DNA of 64,000 nt from NCBI RefSeq assembly GCF_007858185.1, contig NZ_VFES01000002.1, positions 124,001-188,000 of the forward strand. Reading direction: 5' to 3'. This document shows, piece by piece, positions 27,513 to 36,085 of this stretch. The notes beneath the pieces are model-generated. The model was not told the DNA's origin. It was given only the letters and a program-made list of their open reading frames with translations, and ran no database searches. Each line of letters begins with the position of its first letter. The first letter of the stretch is position 1. Origin of the DNA: Pseudomonas grimontii. GTDB lineage: Bacteria; Pseudomonadota; Gammaproteobacteria; Pseudomonadales; Pseudomonadaceae. A program made the position numbers and the translations under genes.

Positions 27513-28594
27513 GTCGATGGGGCTCCTTGTTCCAGAGGCAGAAAGATCGAGAACGTGGTGTGGCCGGGATGGCTTTCACATTCGATCAAACCCTGGTGCT
27601 GGCTGATGATGTTCTGGGTAATGGCCAGGCCCAACCCGGTACCGTCCGGGCGGCCGCTGACCATGGGAAAGAAGATGGTTTCCTGAAGTTCCGCAGGGAT
27701 GCCTGGGCCGTTGTCGATGATCTCGACCTTGGTCACCAGGCGATGGCGCACGTGGCCGATGGTGAACTGGCGCAGCGCACGGGTGCGCAGGCTGATGCGG
27801 CCCAGGCGCAACTCGTTCTGGCTGCTGATGGCCTGCATGGCGTTGCGCACGATATTGAGTACCGCCTGGATCATCTGCTCGCGGTCGATCAATACGTCGG
27901 GAATGCTTGGGTCGTAGTCGCGCACCAAGGTGATGCAGCCCTGGCTTTCGGCCTCTACCAACTGACAGACGCGCTCAAGTACTTCGTGCACGTTGGTCAT
28001 CGCCAGCGACGGCAGCTTGTTGGAGCCGAGCATGCGGTCCACCAGGTTACGCAGGCGGTCAGCCTCTTCGATGATGACGTTGGTGTAGTCCTTGAGATGC
28101 TCGTCCGGCAGCTCGCGGGCCAGTAACTGCGCCGCGCCGCGAATGCCGCCCAGTGGGTTCTTGATCTCATGGGCCAGGCCGCGCACCAGCATCTTGCTGG
28201 TCTCCTGCTTGGATAGCTGGGCTTCTTCCTTGGTGATGCGCAACAGGCGGTCGCGGGGGTGCACTTCGAGCAGCAGCAGGGTCGCGCCGTTGCTCAGGAT
28301 CGGGGTTACGGCGTAGTCGACGGTCAGCGTCTGGCCGGTCAGTGCCGTGAGCATCGCTTCACGCTTGGTGAACGGATGTGCCTGCTCCACCGCCTGGCGT
28401 AATGAACTCAAGGCCTCGGCCGACTCGGTGAACAATTCGCTGATGAACTGCCCATGGCTGCGCTGGCCGCTGATGGCCAGGAGCATCTCCGCCGCCGGGT
28501 TCATGTACTCAAGGCGCAGGTCGTCATTGAGCAGGATGGTCGCGGTAGTCAGGTTGTCGAGTAACAAACGGTGCAGTGCATCGCTGATGGTCAT
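27509..28594 (-). CDS. ntrB: Nitrogen regulation sensor histidine kinase NtrB
   Basis: NtrB phosphorylates NtrC under control of the PII protein. The 361 residues have an N-terminal PAS domain (LNDDLRLEYMNPAAEMLL), the phosphorylated His in GLAHEIKNPLGGIRGAAQLL (near 140), and the ATPase boxes VLNIVRNAMQA, VEIIDNGPGIP and GTGLGLAITQNIISQHQG. It is cytoplasmic, with no membrane segment. It is the first gene of ntrBC, with a candidate sigma-54 promoter and an NtrC site upstream. Confidence 0.96.
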   Translation of the reverse strand: MTISDALHRLLLDNLTTATILLNDDLRLEYMNPAAEMLLAISGQRSHGQFISELFTESAEALSSLRQAVEQAHPFTKREAMLTALTGQTLTVDYAVTPILSNGATLLLLEVHPRDRLLRITKEEAQLSKQETSKMLVRGLAHEIKNPLGGIRGAAQLLARELPDEHLKDYTNVIIEEADRLRNLVDRMLGSNKLPSLAMTNVHEVLERVCQLVEAESQGCITLVRDYDPSIPDVLIDREQMIQAVLNIVRNAMQAISSQNELRLGRISLRTRALRQFTIGHVRHRLVTKVEIIDNGPGIPAELQETIFFPMVSGRPDGTGLGLAITQNIISQHQGLIECESHPGHTTFSIFLPLEQGAPST

Positions 28595-28651
28595 CGGGAC
28601 CTCTTTTGGAGCAAGGCGCGGGCTTGAGGCACGCGCTGATACAAGGAAAAT

Positions 28652-28666
28652 GCAAAAACCAAACCA
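28652..28666 (-). promoter_or_regulatory. Weak sigma-54 (-24/-12) candidate of ntrBC
   Basis: On the minus strand, TGGTTTGGTTTTTGC keeps the GG and GC dinucleotides 10 bases apart and a T-rich -12 region, but lacks the CAC of the -24 box. It lies about 60 bases before the ntrB ATG. Confidence 0.4.
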
Positions 28667-28794
28667 AGGCTCCGAAAAGAAGCGTTAATCCCCTGAAATA
28701 GGGGTTTAAGGCGCGAAACTGTGGCGTTCTGCCAGCTTGGTCGGGAAGTTTCGAACCAAAATGGGGTGATCCAGTGGGAAGGGTGCAGGTGGTC

Positions 28795-28809
28795 GCACCA
28801 ATATAGTGC
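28795..28809. promoter_or_regulatory. NtrC-type binding site (GCAC-N7-GTGC)
   Basis: GCACCAATATAGTGC matches the dyad of NtrC sites, GCAC with 7 bases and GTGC. It is about 130 bases upstream of the sigma-54 candidate before ntrB, a normal enhancer distance, and suggests autoregulation. Confidence 0.6.
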
Positions 28810-28890
28810 GGTTTTGTGAAGGTTGTTCAGGAAGTGATGAGAGATCGCTCTCGGCGGCTGTGCAAGAGCGATCTCAGTGGTGGGGCTTTA

Positions 28891-29316
28891 TCAATGTGGC
28901 TGGGAGAGTGGCATGCCCGCGCTGCCGGCGTAAAAGACCAGCAGCTCCACCGGTGTGCTTCCGGTTCTGCCGCGATGGACTGTGCTTACCATCTCGGCCA
29001 GGGTTTGCCCTTGTGTCAGGGTGATGACTTGCCCGCCTTTACGGGCTTCAACGATCAGCTCGCCCGAGAGGATATACGCTGCGTTCGGCATGGGGTGGCT
29101 GTGCCAGGGTAACTGCGTATTCGCGGGGATCTTGAGTCGCAACAGCGTGAGTTCCGGCGGGCCGGAGGGGTAAGCCTTGTAAGGTGTTCCGTCCCATGAT
29201 GCGCTGCTCTGCAGCAGGATTTCCTTGTCGATTTGCACGACGTCTTTCGGCTGGCTGCTGCAGCCTAGGACAGACAGGCAGGCCGCTGTCGCGATCAAGC
29301 ATTTGAGGGCTTCCAT
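28891..29316 (-). CDS. Cupin-domain lipoprotein
   Basis: This 141-residue protein has a lipoprotein signal (MEALKCLIATAACLSVLGC, lipobox LSVLGC) and a cupin beta-barrel. The metal-site motif is LPWHSHPMPNAAYILSGELIVE, with two His and later residues in AEMVSTVHRG. It is probably membrane-anchored facing the periplasm. The ligand or reaction is unknown. A weak GGGATG precedes the ATG. Confidence 0.8.
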   Translation of the reverse strand: MEALKCLIATAACLSVLGCSSQPKDVVQIDKEILLQSSASWDGTPYKAYPSGPPELTLLRLKIPANTQLPWHSHPMPNAAYILSGELIVEARKGGQVITLTQGQTLAEMVSTVHRGRTGSTPVELLVFYAGSAGMPLSQPH

Positions 29317-29415
29317 GGTTTGGTTTCATCCCGTTCGCTGAGTGGCCGGTCAGGCTACGATCGCTGTTCGGGGAGGGATGCCGGAAGGTGCCTAAAATGC
29401 TGTGGGTGTCATCCG

Positions 29416-29955
29416 TTATTCGCCTGTGCGGATACACAGCTCGGCCGTGGCGCGGATCATTGCCAGTTGCCGCAGCGGGTCGTTCAGCGGCTCATGCACT
29501 GCTTCGGCCAGCCATTGAGGGCACTGCGGGTCGGTACGTTGTGGGGTGAAGTCCGCCAGTTGTTGCAGCAGGTGTTTTTGCAATTGATCCAGCTGCGGGC
29601 GAATCTGCTTCACCAGGTCCGGGCGCGGATCGTCGGGTGCCTTGCCCTGGAACTGCCAGTCGGACAGGTGGGTGTACTGCACCAGCTTGTTTGCCTCGAT
29701 CTGTGCCGAGAAAAATTGCTCGGCGGCGGCGGGGGCCAGTTTGTAGCTCGGCGCCTGGGCGACAACGCTGGCGATCACCTCTTGTTCGCGCTTCTTATCT
29801 TCTACGGGTTTTTTGCTGTCCCATTTGCTCAGGGCTACCTGATCGGCGATGGCCAGGCGTTCGGCGATGCTATTGAGCAGCGGTTCAAGAGAGGGTGGTG
29901 CGGCGGATGCGCAGGCGCTGACGAAGAGTAGGGTGAATGCAATTCTATATTTCAA
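29416..29955 (-). CDS. Secreted (periplasmic) chorismate mutase, AroQ-gamma class
   Basis: This 179-residue protein converts chorismate to prephenate. It has a signal peptide (LKYRIAFTLLFVSACASA) and an all-helical AroQ domain (LLNSIAERLAIADQVALSKW, then VEDKKREQEVIASV, with the active-site Arg/Lys pattern). Two Cys near the C-terminus (DPQCPQW; ATAELCIRTGE) could form the disulfide of the exported class. The start is TTG at 29955, since AAGGAG lies 8 bases before it; the ATG 19 codons upstream has no Shine-Dalgarno and spoils the signal peptide. The periplasmic role is unclear. Confidence 0.85.
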   Translation of the reverse strand: MKYRIAFTLLFVSACASAAPPSLEPLLNSIAERLAIADQVALSKWDSKKPVEDKKREQEVIASVVAQAPSYKLAPAAAEQFFSAQIEANKLVQYTHLSDWQFQGKAPDDPRPDLVKQIRPQLDQLQKHLLQQLADFTPQRTDPQCPQWLAEAVHEPLNDPLRQLAMIRATAELCIRTGE

Positions 29956-30010
29956 CGCAGATCTCCTTGTGGGAGGGGGTTGTACATCGGTATATGCGTG
30001 ATCTTCGGGC

Positions 30011-30041
30011 AAAAAAAGACCTCCCGAAGGAGGCCTTTTTA
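30011..30041. terminator. Rho-independent terminator of glnA
   Basis: AAAAAGGCCTCC / GGAGGTCTTTTTTT hairpin with loop TTCG on the minus strand, followed by a T-run. It lies 30 bases past the glnA stop, and the symmetric A/T ends may let it work in both directions. Confidence 0.85.
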
Positions 30042-30070
30042 ATCACGCTGCGTCAAGCAGCGCTACCGGA

Positions 30071-31477
30071 TCAGCAGCTGTAGTACAGCTCGTATTCCAG
30101 TGGGTGTACGAAGGTGCGTACTTTGATTTCTTCTTCGCTTTTCAGCTCGATGTAGGCATCGATGAAGTCGTCGCTGAATACGCCGCCTTTGGTCAGGAAC
30201 GCACGGCCCTTGTCCAGCTCTTCCAGGGCTTCTTTCAGGCTGCCGCACACTTGTGGGATCTCTTTGGCCTCTTCAGGCGGCAGGTCGTACAAGTTTTTGT
30301 CGGCGGCGTCGCCAGGGTGGATCTTGTTCTGGATACCGTCCAGGCCGGCCATGACCAGTGCAGCGAAGGCCAGGTATGGGTTGGCTGCCGGGTCCGGGAA
30401 GCGAGCTTCGATACGGCGAGCGCGTGGGCTGGACACGTAAGGAATACGGATCGAGGCGGAACGGTTGCGAGCCGAGTAGGCCAGCATTACCGGAGCTTCG
30501 AAGCCTGGGACCAGACGCTTGTAGGAGTTGGTCGACGGGTTGGTGAAGCCGTTCAGGGCCTTACCGTGCTTGATGATGCCGCCGATGAAGTACAGGGCGG
30601 TATCGGACAGGCCGGCATAACCTTCGCCAGCGAAGGTGTTCTTGCCATCTTTGGCGATGGACAGGTGAACGTGCATACCCGAACCGTTATCGCCGTACAG
30701 CGGCTTAGGCATGAAGGTAGCGGTACGGCCGTAGGCATCAGCCACGTTGTGTACGCAGTACTTCAGGGTCTGGACTTCGTCAGCCTTGGCAACCAGGGTG
30801 TTGAATTTCACACCGATTTCGTTCTGGCCGGCAGTCGCCACTTCATGGTGGTGAACTTCGATGACCAGGCCCATTTCTTCCATGGCGTTGCACATGGAGG
30901 TACGGATTTCGTGGTCGTGGTCGAACGGCGGAACGGGGAAGTAGCCGCCTTTGATGCCTGGACGGTGGCCTTTGTTGCCGCCTTCCACGTCCTGGTCGGA
31001 CATCCACGAACCTTGTTCGGAGAAGATCTTGAACATGGAGCCGGAGATGTCGGACTTGAACTTGACCGAATCGAAGATGAAGAATTCTGGTTCCGGGCCT
31101 ACGAATACGGTGTCACCGATACCGGTCGACTTCAGGTATTCCTCGGCACGCTTGGCGATCGCACGTGGGTCGCGGTCGTAGCCTTGCATGGTCGAAGGCT
31201 CGATCACGTCGCAGACGATGATCAGGGTTGGGTCTTCGGTGAACGGGTCGAGGACGGCAGTGCTGTCGTCCGGCATCAGGATCATGTCGGAGGCTTCGAT
31301 GCCTTTCCAGCCAGCGATGGAGGAACCGTCGAACATTTTGCCTTCTTCGAAGAAAGCATCATCCAGCGCGTCGCGAGCCGGCATGGTCACGTGGTGCTGA
31401 GTGCCTTTGGTGTCCGTGAAGCGCAGATCAATCCATTTAACGTCATGATCTTTGATGAGTTGAACCGACTTCGACAT
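30071..31477 (-). CDS. glnA: Type I glutamine synthetase GlnA
   Basis: GlnA makes glutamine from glutamate, ammonia and ATP. The 468 residues are typical of the dodecameric GSI-beta enzyme. Motifs are [62 protein letters not shown], and the adenylylated Tyr in [11 protein letters not shown] near 400. GGAGGACAC precedes the ATG. Upstream are a sigma-54 promoter at 31581-31595 and an NtrC site at 31700-31714, so it is controlled by the NtrBC pair encoded nearby. Confidence 0.98.
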   Translation of the reverse strand: MSKSVQLIKDHDVKWIDLRFTDTKGTQHHVTMPARDALDDAFFEEGKMFDGSSIAGWKGIEASDMILMPDDSTAVLDPFTEDPTLIIVCDVIEPSTMQGYDRDPRAIAKRAEEYLKSTGIGDTVFVGPEPEFFIFDSVKFKSDISGSMFKIFSEQGSWMSDQDVEGGNKGHRPGIKGGYFPVPPFDHDHEIRTSMCNAMEEMGLVIEVHHHEVATAGQNEIGVKFNTLVAKADEVQTLKYCVHNVADAYGRTATFMPKPLYGDNGSGMHVHLSIAKDGKNTFAGEGYAGLSDTALYFIGGIIKHGKALNGFTNPSTNSYKRLVPGFEAPVMLAYSARNRSASIRIPYVSSPRARRIEARFPDPAANPYLAFAALVMAGLDGIQNKIHPGDAADKNLYDLPPEEAKEIPQVCGSLKEALEELDKGRAFLTKGGVFSDDFIDAYIELKSEEEIKVRTFVHPLEYELYYSC

Positions 31478-31580
31478 AGTGTCCTCCGGGTGGCTTCGGG
31501 CTGGGGTAGTGGAGTTAGCCCTTAGAATGTGGGTGATGCCGGCGCGGATAGTCCGCCATGGCAACCTGCCTCACAAGAGA

Positions 31581-31595
31581 GCAAATTGCATGCCA
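31581..31595 (-). promoter_or_regulatory. Sigma-54 promoter of glnA
   Basis: On the minus strand TGGCATGCAATTTGC is a near-perfect match to TGGCAC-N5-TTGC. It lies about 105 bases before the glnA ATG. Confidence 0.8.
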
Positions 31596-31699
31596 GTGCG
31601 CCAACATGGGTTTTTTGCTCCAAAAACGCCCTATAAAAGGAACATTGCGACAAAAGCCCAAAATCAGTGCACTGCAATGTGGCGCAATGAGTTGTAAAT

Positions 31700-31714
31700 G
31701 CACCTCTTTAGTGC
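31700..31714. promoter_or_regulatory. NtrC-type binding site upstream of glnA
   Basis: GCACCTCTTTAGTGC matches the GCAC-N7-GTGC dyad and lies about 105 bases beyond the sigma-54 promoter, as in other glnA enhancers. The adjoining stretch 31655-31740 has further TGCGC/GTGCA half-sites. Confidence 0.7.
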
Positions 31715-31811
31715 GCATCAAGTGTTGTGCATATTAACTGGTTAAACCTTGAGCGATTTCCGCTATAATCCGCGCCCCCCTTTTTCGGCAGGCCCTGCGC
31801 GCGCTGTTTCC

Positions 31812-33266
31812 ATGAAATTAATCGTTAAAGTCTTCCCCGAGATCACCATCAAGAGCCGACCGGTACGGATGCGTTTCATCCGTCAGTTGGCCAAGAACAT
31901 CCGTGCCGTGCTCCGCGATCTGGACCCGGCTGTGGTGGTGAATGGTGTGTGGGACAACCTCGAGCTGGAAACCCGCCTGACCGACGCCAAAGCCTTGAAG
32001 GACATGACCGAGCGCCTGAGCTGCATGCCGGGTATCGCGCATTTCCTGCAGGTGGATGAGTACCCGCTGGGCGACTTCGACGACATCACCGAAAAATGCA
32101 AACGGCACTTCGGCGACAGCCTTGAAGGCAAGATTTTTTCGGTGCGCTGCAAGCGTGCCGGCAAGCACCCGTTCAGCTCCATGGACGTCGAGAAATACGT
32201 TGGCAGCAAGCTGCGTCGCGAGTGCGGCGCCGCCGGAATTTCCCTCAAGGCGCCGCAAATTGAAGTGCGCATGGAAATTCGCGACCAACGGTTGTTTGTG
32301 ATTCATAGCCAGCACGACAGCATCGGCGGCTATCCGCTGGGCGCCCTGGAACAGACCCTGGTACTCATGTCCGGCGGTTTCGATTCCACGGTGGCGGCCT
32401 ACCAGATCATGCGCCGCGGCCTGATGAGCCACTTCTGCTTCTTTAACCTGGGCGGGCGTGCACACGAATTGGGCGTGATGGAAGTTGCGCACTTTATCTG
32501 GAAGAAGTACGGCAGCTCCCAGCGCGTGTTATTTGTGAGCGTACCGTTCGAGGAAGTGCTGGGCGAAATTCTCGGTAAAGTCGATAACAGTCATATGGGC
32601 GTAGTATTGAAGCGTATGATGTTGCGCGCTGCGTCCCAAATCGCCGATCAGTTGCAGATCGACGCGCTGGTGACCGGCGAAGCGATTTCCCAGGTTTCCA
32701 GCCAGACGCTGCCGAACCTGTCGCTGATCGACTGCGTGACTGAAAAGCTGGTACTGCGCCCGCTGATCGCCAGCCACAAGCAGGACATCATCGACTTGGC
32801 AGAAGAAATCGGCACCGCCGACTTTGCCAGGCACATGCCCGAATACTGCGGGGTCATTTCGGTGAACCCCAAGACCCACGCCAAGCGCAACCGCGTGGAG
32901 TACGAAGAACAACAGTTTGACATGGCGGTTCTGGAGCGTGCGCTCCAGAACGCCAAGCTGGTCCCGATCGATCGTGTTATCGACGAGTTGGGCCAGGATG
33001 TGCAGATCGAAGAAGTTGGCGAAGCCCTGGCCGGACAAATCGTCATCGACATCCGTCACCCGGATGCCGCTGAAGATGAGCCGCTGGAAGTCGCCGGCAT
33101 CGACGTACAAACGCTGCCGTTCTATGCATTGAACGCGCGTTTCAAGGAACTGGATAACAGCCGTCAGTACCTGCTGTATTGCGACAAAGGCGTGATGAGT
33201 CGCCTGCATGCCCACCATTTGCTCAGTGAGGGGCATGCCAATGTGCGCGTTTATCGACCGAGCTAA
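31812..33266 (+). CDS. thiI: tRNA 4-thiouridine synthase / thiamine sulfur carrier enzyme ThiI
   Basis: ThiI adds sulfur to U8 of tRNA and feeds the ThiS pathway. The 484 residues have an N-terminal ferredoxin-like/THUMP region (to about 165), a PP-loop ATPase ([17 protein letters not shown] near 185), the conserved Cys in [11 protein letters not shown] near 345, and a C-terminal rhodanese domain with the persulfide Cys in [11 protein letters not shown] near 457. The ATG at 31812 is the family start; a TATAAT at 31765-31770 is a candidate -10. Confidence 0.96.
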   Translation: MKLIVKVFPEITIKSRPVRMRFIRQLAKNIRAVLRDLDPAVVVNGVWDNLELETRLTDAKALKDMTERLSCMPGIAHFLQVDEYPLGDFDDITEKCKRHFGDSLEGKIFSVRCKRAGKHPFSSMDVEKYVGSKLRRECGAAGISLKAPQIEVRMEIRDQRLFVIHSQHDSIGGYPLGALEQTLVLMSGGFDSTVAAYQIMRRGLMSHFCFFNLGGRAHELGVMEVAHFIWKKYGSSQRVLFVSVPFEEVLGEILGKVDNSHMGVVLKRMMLRAASQIADQLQIDALVTGEAISQVSSQTLPNLSLIDCVTEKLVLRPLIASHKQDIIDLAEEIGTADFARHMPEYCGVISVNPKTHAKRNRVEYEEQQFDMAVLERALQNAKLVPIDRVIDELGQDVQIEEVGEALAGQIVIDIRHPDAAEDEPLEVAGIDVQTLPFYALNARFKELDNSRQYLLYCDKGVMSRLHAHHLLSEGHANVRVYRPS

Positions 33267-33405
33267 GAGCCCGGGGCTGTTTGCCTGTGGCCTGCGTCAC
33301 CGGCCCCCCGACTCTGCCGTCAAGCTGTAACGGCAAGGCCTGACTCTACTGTTAATCGCTGCCACGACCTGTCAGCACACCGAATCCTCTGATCGAGATA
33401 CACAA

Positions 33406-35226
33406 GTGATCGAAAATCTACGTAACATCGCCATCATTGCTCACGTTGACCATGGTAAAACCACCCTGGTAGACAAACTCCTGCGTCAATCCGGCACCCT
33501 GGAGCGCAACGAGCTCAACGACGAGCGCGTGATGGACTCCAACGACCAGGAAAAAGAGCGCGGTATTACCATCCTGGCAAAAAACACCGCTATCAACTGG
33601 AACGGCTACCACATCAACATCGTGGACACCCCGGGCCACGCCGACTTCGGCGGCGAAGTAGAACGCGTAATGTCGATGGTTGACTCCGTTCTGCTGCTGG
33701 TTGACGCTCAAGACGGCCCTATGCCGCAAACCCGTTTCGTGACCAAGAAGGCTTTCGAAGCCGGCCTGCGTCCGATCGTGTGCATCAACAAGGTTGACCG
33801 TCCAGGCGCACGTCCGGACTGGGTTCTGGACCAGATCTTCGACCTGTTCGACAACCTGGGCGCCACCGAAGAGCAACTTGATTTCCAAGTGATCTACGCC
33901 TCGGCCCTGAACGGTATTGCCGGTCTGGAACACACCGCCATGGCGGAAGACATGACCCCGCTGTACCAGGCGATCGTTGACCACGTTCCACCACCGAAGG
34001 TTGACCGTGACGGTCCGTTCCAGATGCAAATCTCGGCACTGGACTACAACAGCTTCCTGGGTGTTATCGGCGTTGGCCGTATCGCCCGTGGTAGCGTCAA
34101 GCCGAACACCCCGGTTGTCGCTATCGGCGCCGACGGCAAGAAGCGTAACGGTCGTATCCTGAAGCTGATGGGTCACCACGGCCTGCACCGTATCGACGTT
34201 GAAGAAGCCTTCGCCGGCGACATCGTGTGCGTCAGCGGTATGGACTCGCTGTTCATCTCCGACACCCTGTGCCAGCCGGACACTGTCGAGGCGATGAAGC
34301 CTCTGACCGTTGACGAGCCAACCGTTTCCATGACCTTCCAGGTAAACGACTCGCCTTTCTGCGGTAAAGAAGGCAAGTTCGTGACTTCCCGTAACATCAA
34401 GGAACGTCTGGACAAAGAGCTGCTGTACAACGTTGCACTGCGCGTTGAAGAAGGCGACTCGGCTGACAAGTTCAAGGTTTCCGGCCGTGGTGAGCTGCAC
34501 CTCTCGGTACTGATCGAAACCATGCGTCGCGAAGGCTTCGAAATGGGCGTTGGTCGTCCTGAAGTGATCATCCGTACTGTTGACGGCGTGAAGCAGGAAC
34601 CGTTCGAAAACGTCACCATCGACACCCCTGAAGAATCCCAGGGCAAGGTCATGGAAGAGATGGGCCTGCGTAAGGGCGACCTGACCAACATGGTGCCGGA
34701 TGGCAAAGGCCGTGTGCGTCTGGAATACAACATCCCTGCTCGTGGTTTGATCGGTTTCCGTAACCAGTTCCTGACCCTGACCAACGGCGCTGGCATCCTG
34801 ACCTCGATCTTCGATCGCTACGACACCATGAAGTCCGGCGACATGTCCGGTCGTCAGAACGGTGTTCTGGTATCGGTAGAAACCGGCAAGGCACTGACCT
34901 ACTCCCTGGAAACCCTCCAGGCGCGTGGCAAGCTGTTCGTTGAACACGGTCAAGAGATCTACAACGGTCAGATCGTTGGCCTGAACAGCCGTGACAACGA
35001 CATGGGCGTCAACCCAACCAAAGGCAAGAAGCTCGACAACATGCGTGCTTCGGGTAAAGACGAAACCATCGCTCTGGTTCCACCTGTTCGCTTCACCCTG
35101 GAACAGGCCCTGGAATTCATCCAGGACGACGAGCTGTGCGAAGTGACGCCTAAGTCGATCCGCCTGCGTAAGAAGATCCTGGACGAAGGCGAGCGTACCC
35201 GCGCTGCCAAGAAATCCAAGAACTGA
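33406..35226 (+). CDS. typA: Ribosome-associated GTPase TypA/BipA
   Basis: This 606-residue translational GTPase related to EF-G works on the ribosome in assembly and stress adaptation. Motifs are G1 [10 protein letters not shown]2 with RGITI, G3 [11 protein letters not shown] and G4 NKVDR. Elongation-factor domains follow and a BipA-specific C-terminus ends the protein. The start is GTG at 33406. Codon use looks optimised (many GTT, GGT and CGT), as in highly expressed genes. A strong terminator follows. Confidence 0.97.
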   Translation: MIENLRNIAIIAHVDHGKTTLVDKLLRQSGTLERNELNDERVMDSNDQEKERGITILAKNTAINWNGYHINIVDTPGHADFGGEVERVMSMVDSVLLLVDAQDGPMPQTRFVTKKAFEAGLRPIVCINKVDRPGARPDWVLDQIFDLFDNLGATEEQLDFQVIYASALNGIAGLEHTAMAEDMTPLYQAIVDHVPPPKVDRDGPFQMQISALDYNSFLGVIGVGRIARGSVKPNTPVVAIGADGKKRNGRILKLMGHHGLHRIDVEEAFAGDIVCVSGMDSLFISDTLCQPDTVEAMKPLTVDEPTVSMTFQVNDSPFCGKEGKFVTSRNIKERLDKELLYNVALRVEEGDSADKFKVSGRGELHLSVLIETMRREGFEMGVGRPEVIIRTVDGVKQEPFENVTIDTPEESQGKVMEEMGLRKGDLTNMVPDGKGRVRLEYNIPARGLIGFRNQFLTLTNGAGILTSIFDRYDTMKSGDMSGRQNGVLVSVETGKALTYSLETLQARGKLFVEHGQEIYNGQIVGLNSRDNDMGVNPTKGKKLDNMRASGKDETIALVPPVRFTLEQALEFIQDDELCEVTPKSIRLRKKILDEGERTRAAKKSKN

Positions 35227-35244
35227 GTTAACTCAGGCTGAATG

Positions 35245-35283
35245 AAAAACGCCCCCGGTCGAAAGGCCGGGGGCGTTTTTTTA
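35245..35283 (+). terminator. Rho-independent terminator of typA
   Basis: AAAAACGCCCCCGG and CCGGGGGCGTTTTT form a 14-bp GC-rich stem with a small TCGAAAGG loop, followed by T-residues. Confidence 0.92.
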
Positions 35284-35316
35284 TGTCTGCAGGTTTGGTG
35301 GTGGCTTTACCGGCCT

Positions 35317-35383
35317 CATCGGGGGCAAGCCCCCTCCCATATTTGAAATGCATTCCAATGTGGGAGGGGGCTTGCCCCCGATG
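35317..35383. repeat. Inverted REP pair with short palindromic spacer
   Basis: CATCGGGGGCAAGCCCCCTCCCA on one side and its inverse on the other point outward, opposite to the REPINs elsewhere. The short spacer contains GAAATGCATTCC. The pair lies between the typA terminator and the leftward YkgJ-like gene. A second pair with the same spacer is at 55101-55160. Confidence 0.85.
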
Positions 35384-35412
35384 GGGCCCTTGAGAGCCCC
35401 ACAAAACCCGGA

Positions 35413-35847
35413 TCAGAACTTGTCGAGCGTCTTAAACTTGGTCTCGCGCACCACTTCTTTCGGCTTGTACGCGCAATACCCCGGGCGCGGCCCGATTTTC
35501 GGGTGGTTGCGGCAGGTATCCGGGCGCTTGTCATAAATAGTGCAGAAGCGCGTCTTACGATCCAGGTACAGGCAATCGTTGTTGCTCATGCGCTGCAGGG
35601 TAAAAATCTCGGATTTGTTGTTGTAGCGCTCGACGATGCCTTCCTTCTGCAACCGCTTGGCGATGTTCTTCGGCGGGTCGCCGCGCTCGAACTCATCGAC
35701 GATGCCAATGCGGATCAGGTCCTTGATCTTCACCTCAACCGGCAGCGTGCAGCAGCTGGACACGCAGCCGCCGCACATGTGGGCGGAGTATTTCTGCCAA
35801 GTCTCGAGACGGTCGAGTTCCGCGGCGGCGATCAGTTGAGGCTTCAT
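35413..35847 (-). CDS. YkgJ family cysteine-cluster protein
   Basis: This 144-residue protein has the CxxCxxxCC pattern of the family in MCGGCVSSCCTLPVEV (near 24-33), and further Cys in NDCLYLDRKTRFCTIYDKRPDTCRNHPKIG and YCAY. It probably binds zinc or an Fe-S cluster; the function is unknown. The ATG at 35847 (MKPQLIAAAELDRL) is chosen since the upstream extension lacks a Shine-Dalgarno and runs through non-coding sequence. Confidence 0.85.
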   Translation of the reverse strand: MKPQLIAAAELDRLETWQKYSAHMCGGCVSSCCTLPVEVKIKDLIRIGIVDEFERGDPPKNIAKRLQKEGIVERYNNKSEIFTLQRMSNNDCLYLDRKTRFCTIYDKRPDTCRNHPKIGPRPGYCAYKPKEVVRETKFKTLDKF

Positions 35848-36085
35848 CAGGGTTCCAAAGGTGGGGCTGTATCCGGGCGCGCGATCATACCGGGATTGGT
35901 GGTTTTTTGAACAATATTTTGCGGATTTCAGCTCAAAGGCGTGCACATGGGCCGATCGGGCACGACCCCTGCATCAAATGCCTGTAAAGGTGAATGAGTT
36001 AAAAAACTGCCGAACCAGAGCGTCTACCGTCTGTCAGACCGACTAGGCTCTAGCAACTCCTTCAATCTCGCCCGAGGTCGCACCG

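Larger units (their letters stand above)
28595..28890. other. Regulatory intergenic region upstream of ntrBC
   Basis: No gene is seen. The region contains the candidate sigma-54 element at 28652-28666 and the NtrC site at 28795-28809, plus a GGTGC/GCACC inverted repeat at 28782-28799. Confidence 0.5.
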
